Part shown: positions 6,617 to 7,801 of the stretch, in pieces
Numbering within the stretch: the first letter of the stretch is position 1
Layout: each line of letters begins with the position of its first letter
From: Rhodocyclaceae bacterium
GTDB taxonomy: Bacteria; Pseudomonadota; Gammaproteobacteria; Burkholderiales; Rhodocyclaceae
Direction of reading: 5' to 3'
DNA: 7,801 nucleotides
Assembly: GCA_023253415.1 (NCBI GenBank)
Contig: JALRGK010000238.1
Coordinates: forward strand, 1-7,801
Made by a program: the position numbers and the translations under genes
Notes under the pieces: model-generated
The model's input: only the letters and a program-made list of their open reading frames with translations
The model's database searches: none
Told to the model about the DNA's origin: nothing

Positions 6617-6632
6617 ATGACCAATTTGTCAT
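6617..6632. promoter_or_regulatory. 16-bp near-perfect palindrome, possible operator
   Basis: ATGACCAATTTGTCAT is symmetrical except for one mismatched pair (6622/6627), centred on AATT. A further TGTCAT half-site lies at 6590-6595. It sits between the divergent AsmA gene and the RNA unit, so it could control either. The protein that binds it is unknown. Confidence 0.4.
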
Positions 6633-6637
6633 AAATC

Positions 6638-6649
6638 AGTAAGCTTACT
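6638..6649. promoter_or_regulatory. 12-bp perfect palindrome in front of a -10 element
   Basis: AGTAAGCTTACT is fully self-complementary. It lies 4 bp upstream of TATAGT (6654-6659) and is nearly centred between that hexamer and a TTGTCA (6626-6631) 22 bp away. A dyad in an over-long spacer recalls MerR-type promoters, though 22 bp exceeds their usual 19-20. It also contains the GTAAG/CTTAC half-sites of GacA boxes, but without the 6-bp gap those have. Confidence 0.4.
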
Positions 6650-6653
6650 TGGG

Positions 6654-6659
6654 TATAGT
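6654..6659 (+). promoter_or_regulatory. -10 element of the putative RNA unit
   Basis: TATAGT matches the sigma-70 -10 consensus at 5 of 6 positions. Transcription would start at about 6666, at the first hairpin. There is no consensus -35 at 16-18 bp; the best candidate, TTGTCA, is 22 bp away. This suggests a promoter that needs an activator, or that the real promoter is elsewhere. Confidence 0.4.
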
Positions 6660-6681
6660 GCCCTCACATCCACGGGAGAGG

Positions 6682-6741
6682 ATGTGTAGTCCGGTAAAGT
6701 TGGTCCCCGGACGAGGAGAATCCGGCCCAACCCACGTATAA
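6682..6741 (+). other. Possible 19-codon leader ORF inside the RNA unit
   Basis: ATG 6682 opens a short frame, MCSPVKLVPGRGESGPTHV, ending at TAA 6739-6741. GGGAG (6674-6678) precedes it by 3 nt, closer than ideal. It spans the alternative hairpins, so ribosome position could choose between them. No run of a single amino acid is present as in classic attenuators. It could be chance. Confidence 0.2.
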
Positions 6742-6759
6742 GAACGGGCCAGATGGGAG

Positions 6760-6792
6760 CCCCGGCCAATGCGGCCGGGGTTTTCCTTTTTT
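6760..6792 (+). terminator. Strong Rho-independent terminator
   Basis: CCCCGGCC (6760-6767) pairs perfectly with GGCCGGGG (6773-6780) around the 5-nt loop AATGC. The tract TTTTCCTTTTTT (6781-6792) follows. G-U and A-U pairs at the base can extend the stem to 10 bp. It lies 125 bp before the TRAP dctQ start, with no gene upstream on the plus strand except the putative RNA. CCGGCC at 6722-6727 repeats part of the 5' arm and could compete for the 3' arm. Confidence 0.9.
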
Positions 6793-6798
6793 ACAGCC

Positions 6799-6839
6799 AA
6801 TATTTTTCAACGCATGCGCTGCCGGTTGAATATTTTTCA
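6799..6839. repeat. Two direct copies of AATATTTTTCA, 30 bp apart
   Basis: Copies lie at 6799-6809 and 6829-6839, a spacing near three helical turns. The second is exactly the loop of a GGTTG (6824-6828) / CAACC (6840-6844) inverted repeat. Between the copies is the 8-bp palindrome CGCATGCG (6811-6818). They lie between the terminator and dctQ, so they may be regulatory sites for the TRAP operon. Confidence 0.4.
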
Positions 6840-6860
6840 CAACCAGCGAGGTCGTTTAAT

Positions 6861-6888
6861 CATATAGTTCGTACTATGTTGCATATAG
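6861..6888. promoter_or_regulatory. Dyad and repeat cluster in front of dctQ, possible operator/promoter
   Basis: ATAGT (6864-6868) and ACTAT (6873-6877) form an inverted repeat around TCGT. CATATAG occurs at 6861-6867 and 6882-6888, 21 bp or two helical turns apart. The dyad resembles GT/AC-type operators of GntR-family regulators, which often control TRAP operons, but the spacing is not the standard one. TATAGT, TACTAT and TATAGA are all possible -10 elements; none has a good -35, so I name no promoter. Confidence 0.35.
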
Positions 6889-6917
6889 AACAACCCCGAT
6901 AACAGAGAGATCACTAC

Positions 6918-7508
6918 GTGCAAGCACTTCTATCGTTCTCACGTGTCATTGACGCCGTCAATGAAAAAATCGGCAAAGGCGCTGCCTGGCTGATTTTAGT
7001 TGCCGTTCTAGTCAGTACCATCAACGCCTTGATCCGCTATACCTTTAGCATCAGCTCTAATGCCTGGCTGGAGCTACAGTGGTATCTGTTTGCCGGCACC
7101 TTCCTGCTCTGCGCCCCGTGGACACTGAAGTGTAACGAACACATTCGTATTGACGTAGTCACCGGCCGTTTCTCGGCACGCACCCACGCCTGGATCGATA
7201 TCGTAGGCGGTATCTTTTTTCTGATACCGGTCTGCCTGGTCATTCTCTGGTCGGCATTCCCTTTCGCCTGGGATTCAATCATCACTGCTGAGAACTCCAG
7301 CAACGCGGGCGGCCTGATTGTCTGGCCGGCCAAGGTGCTAATTCCGATTGCCTTCACCCTCCTCCTGCTCCAGGGCGTTTCCGAAGTCATTAAGCGCTTT
7401 GCGTTCCTGCAGGGTCTGATTGATGGCAAAGAGTTTGAAAAGGGTGGTGGTCATGGTGCCACCCCGGACGCAGTTGAAGTTGCCGAAGCGGCTTCTAGCC
7501 AGAAATAA
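6918..7508 (+). CDS. dctQ: TRAP transporter small permease, DctQ family (COG4665-like)
   Basis: 196 residues starting with GTG at 6918; AGAGAG (6904-6909) lies 8 nt upstream. Four membrane segments are visible: about 22-43, 52-70, 92-116 and 136-155. Family features include ALIRYTF near the end of segment 1, LQWYLFAGTFLL, the conserved NEHIRIDVV (73-81) after segment 2, and SSNAGGLIVWPAKVLIPIAF before segment 4. The last two resemble the mannitol/chloroaromatic (FcbT2-like) subgroup. The protein would pair with DctM in the inner membrane and take substrate from a periplasmic DctP or other binding protein, driven by an ion gradient. The substrate cannot be read from the sequence. No dctP gene precedes it in this window. 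The tail from about 170 is hydrophilic and low-complexity. dctM starts 11 bp downstream. Confidence 0.9.
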   Translation: MQALLSFSRVIDAVNEKIGKGAAWLILVAVLVSTINALIRYTFSISSNAWLELQWYLFAGTFLLCAPWTLKCNEHIRIDVVTGRFSARTHAWIDIVGGIFFLIPVCLVILWSAFPFAWDSIITAENSSNAGGLIVWPAKVLIPIAFTLLLLQGVSEVIKRFAFLQGLIDGKEFEKGGGHGATPDAVEVAEAASSQK

Positions 7509-7519
7509 GGAGCCGCCAA

Positions 7520-7588
7520 ATGCCACTCGAGTTTCTCACCCCGATCATCGGCGACTACATGGCGCGAATTCATCGGCTGGAGCCTTAA
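7520..7588 (+). pseudogene. dctM: TRAP large permease dctM, only the first ~9 codons, then broken
   Basis: GGAG (7509-7512) precedes ATG 7520 by 7 nt, and the first residues MPLEFLTPI are typical of DctM, which normally continues with a long membrane segment (e.g. MFxxLxx). Here the frame instead reads IGDYMARIHRLEP and stops at TAA 7586. From about 7557 another frame encodes a different protein family. The dctM sequence therefore ends near 7545-7550. A complete DctM has more than 400 residues and about 12 membrane segments. Genuine disruption or an artificial join are both possible; see the finding on the junction. Confidence 0.75.
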
Positions 7589-7801
7589 GGCGCCGATGCC
7601 CGCCGATGCAGCCGAGGTTCAGGAAGATGTCTGGCCGCGGCGCAAGGCTTGGGTTGTGCGGCAGGCAGGTGAGGGTGCCTTTGTCGATGTGATGGCCTGG
7701 GGCGTGCCACTTTCGCTGCCGGGTAAAAAGCCGGGAACGCAGGTGACGAAATATGTCACTAATGTGCGCAATCTTGCTAGCCCGTTTTGGCGTTCGATGC
7801 T
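7551..7801 (+). pseudogene. SOS response-associated peptidase (SRAP) fragment without its N-terminus
   Basis: The frame starting at 7551 stays open to the window end and reads TWREFIGWSLKAPMPADAAE, then VQEDVWPRRKAWVVR, FVDVMAWGVPLSLPGKKPGT and VTNVRNLASPFWRSML. This matches the SRAP (YedK/HMCES-like) subgroup that normally begins MCN(H/L)Y about 15 residues before TWREFIGW. SRAP proteins crosslink to abasic sites in single-stranded DNA through Cys2. That cysteine and the start codon are missing: upstream codons read RSSAT with no in-frame ATG. The first internal ATG is 7596. As it stands the fragment cannot make an active protein. G-rich base use differs from the genes before it. The family call is firm; its alphaproteobacterial origin is inference from remembered homologues. 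Confidence 0.75.

Larger units (their letters stand above)
6661..6792 (+). ncRNA. Putative structured small RNA or leader, family not recognised
   Basis: The region can fold strongly and ends in an intrinsic terminator. Hairpin 1: CACATC (6665-6670) with GATGTG (6681-6686). Hairpin 2a: GTCCGG (6689-6694) with CCGGAC (6707-6712). Hairpin 2b, excluding 2a: CCGGA (6707-6711) with TCCGG (6721-6725), closed further by GTTGG (6699-6703) with CCAAC (6727-6731). GGCCC (6724-6728) can instead pair with GGGCC (6746-6750). GGA motifs lie at 6675-6677, 6680-6682, 6715-6717 and 6756-6758. The third falls in the 9-nt loop of hairpin 2b, as in CsrA/RsmA-binding RNAs. It does not match 6S, 4.5S, tmRNA, or the common riboswitch cores I know. 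Own promoter-like element and terminator favour a free-standing sRNA; a leader of the TRAP operon is the alternative. Confidence 0.5.

Noticed and set aside
6638..6649. GacA box (TGTAAG-N6-CTTACA)
   Set aside because: The half-sites are similar, but there is no 6-bp spacer and the element sits next to the -10, whereas GacA boxes lie far upstream of the promoter.
6661..6792. Known RNA families (4.5S/SRP, 6S, tmRNA, TPP, FMN, cobalamin, glycine, c-di-GMP riboswitches)
   Set aside because: None of the conserved core sequences I know for these families is present. Not an exhaustive search; an Rfam scan would settle it.
7566..7571. EcoRI site GAATTC close to the dctM/SRAP junction, as a cloning scar
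   Set aside because: The site lies inside the conserved SRAP reading frame (W-R-E-F), so SRAP sequence begins before it. The switch occurs about 10-20 bp upstream and the site is probably coincidental.
7420..7692. 90-residue plus-strand frame crossing dctQ, dctM start and SRAP fragment
   Set aside because: It runs through three coding regions in a third frame, with no recognisable sequence. The correct frames are identified by family motifs.
1..7801. CRISPR arrays, tRNA or rRNA genes, insertion sequences, phage attachment sites
   Set aside because: No regularly spaced repeats, no tRNA cloverleaf, no rRNA sequence, no transposase or integrase motifs were seen on either strand.

Overview
The window looks like chromosomal DNA of a PHA-storing proteobacterium, most likely a gammaproteobacterium. 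This rests on gene content (phasin, AsmA, MliC-type lysozyme inhibitor, UPF0114/YqhA protein, SugE/Gdx-type SMR transporter, DctQ/DctM TRAP transporter); genus cannot be read from the sequence. The last ~250 bases look different: they encode part of an SOS response-associated peptidase (SRAP) of a type I associate with alphaproteobacteria, joined in the middle of the TRAP dctM gene.

Layout. (1) 1-284: start of a phasin gene on the minus strand and its control region, with exact sigma-70 consensus hexamers 16 bp apart flanked by two copies of a 17-bp sequence with a TGC-N3-GCA core, probable PhaR operators. (2) 303-2067, plus strand: a DUF2252 kinase-fold protein followed closely by an SMR transporter. 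(3) 3437-2068, minus strand: a UPF0114/YqhA membrane protein and a secreted c-type cytochrome with overlapping ends. The cytochrome stop codon abuts the SMR stop codon with no base between them. (4) 3488-4360, plus strand: a spermidine-synthase-fold protein, divergent from the UPF0114 gene. The two face away from a shared -10 region, and the plus-strand transcript may be leaderless. (5) 6544-4329, minus strand: an AsmA-family protein and a secreted MliC/PliC-type lysozyme inhibitor. The inhibitor's 3' end overlaps the spermidine-synthase-like gene by 32 bp. (6) 6545-6917: a 373-bp gene-free region holding two palindromes, a promoter-like element, a structured ~130-nt transcription unit ending in a strong intrinsic terminator, and AT-rich repeats before the TRAP operon. 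(7) 6918-7547: dctQ and the first codons of dctM, then the junction to the SRAP fragment.

The most interesting parts are the unassigned structured RNA at about 6661-6792 (GGA-rich loops, mutually exclusive hairpins, possible 19-codon leader ORF), the symmetrical phasin operator pair, and the dctM/SRAP junction, which is more likely an assembly or cloning chimera than biology. The coding region is compact: both convergent gene pairs abut or overlap, with no visible terminator between them.
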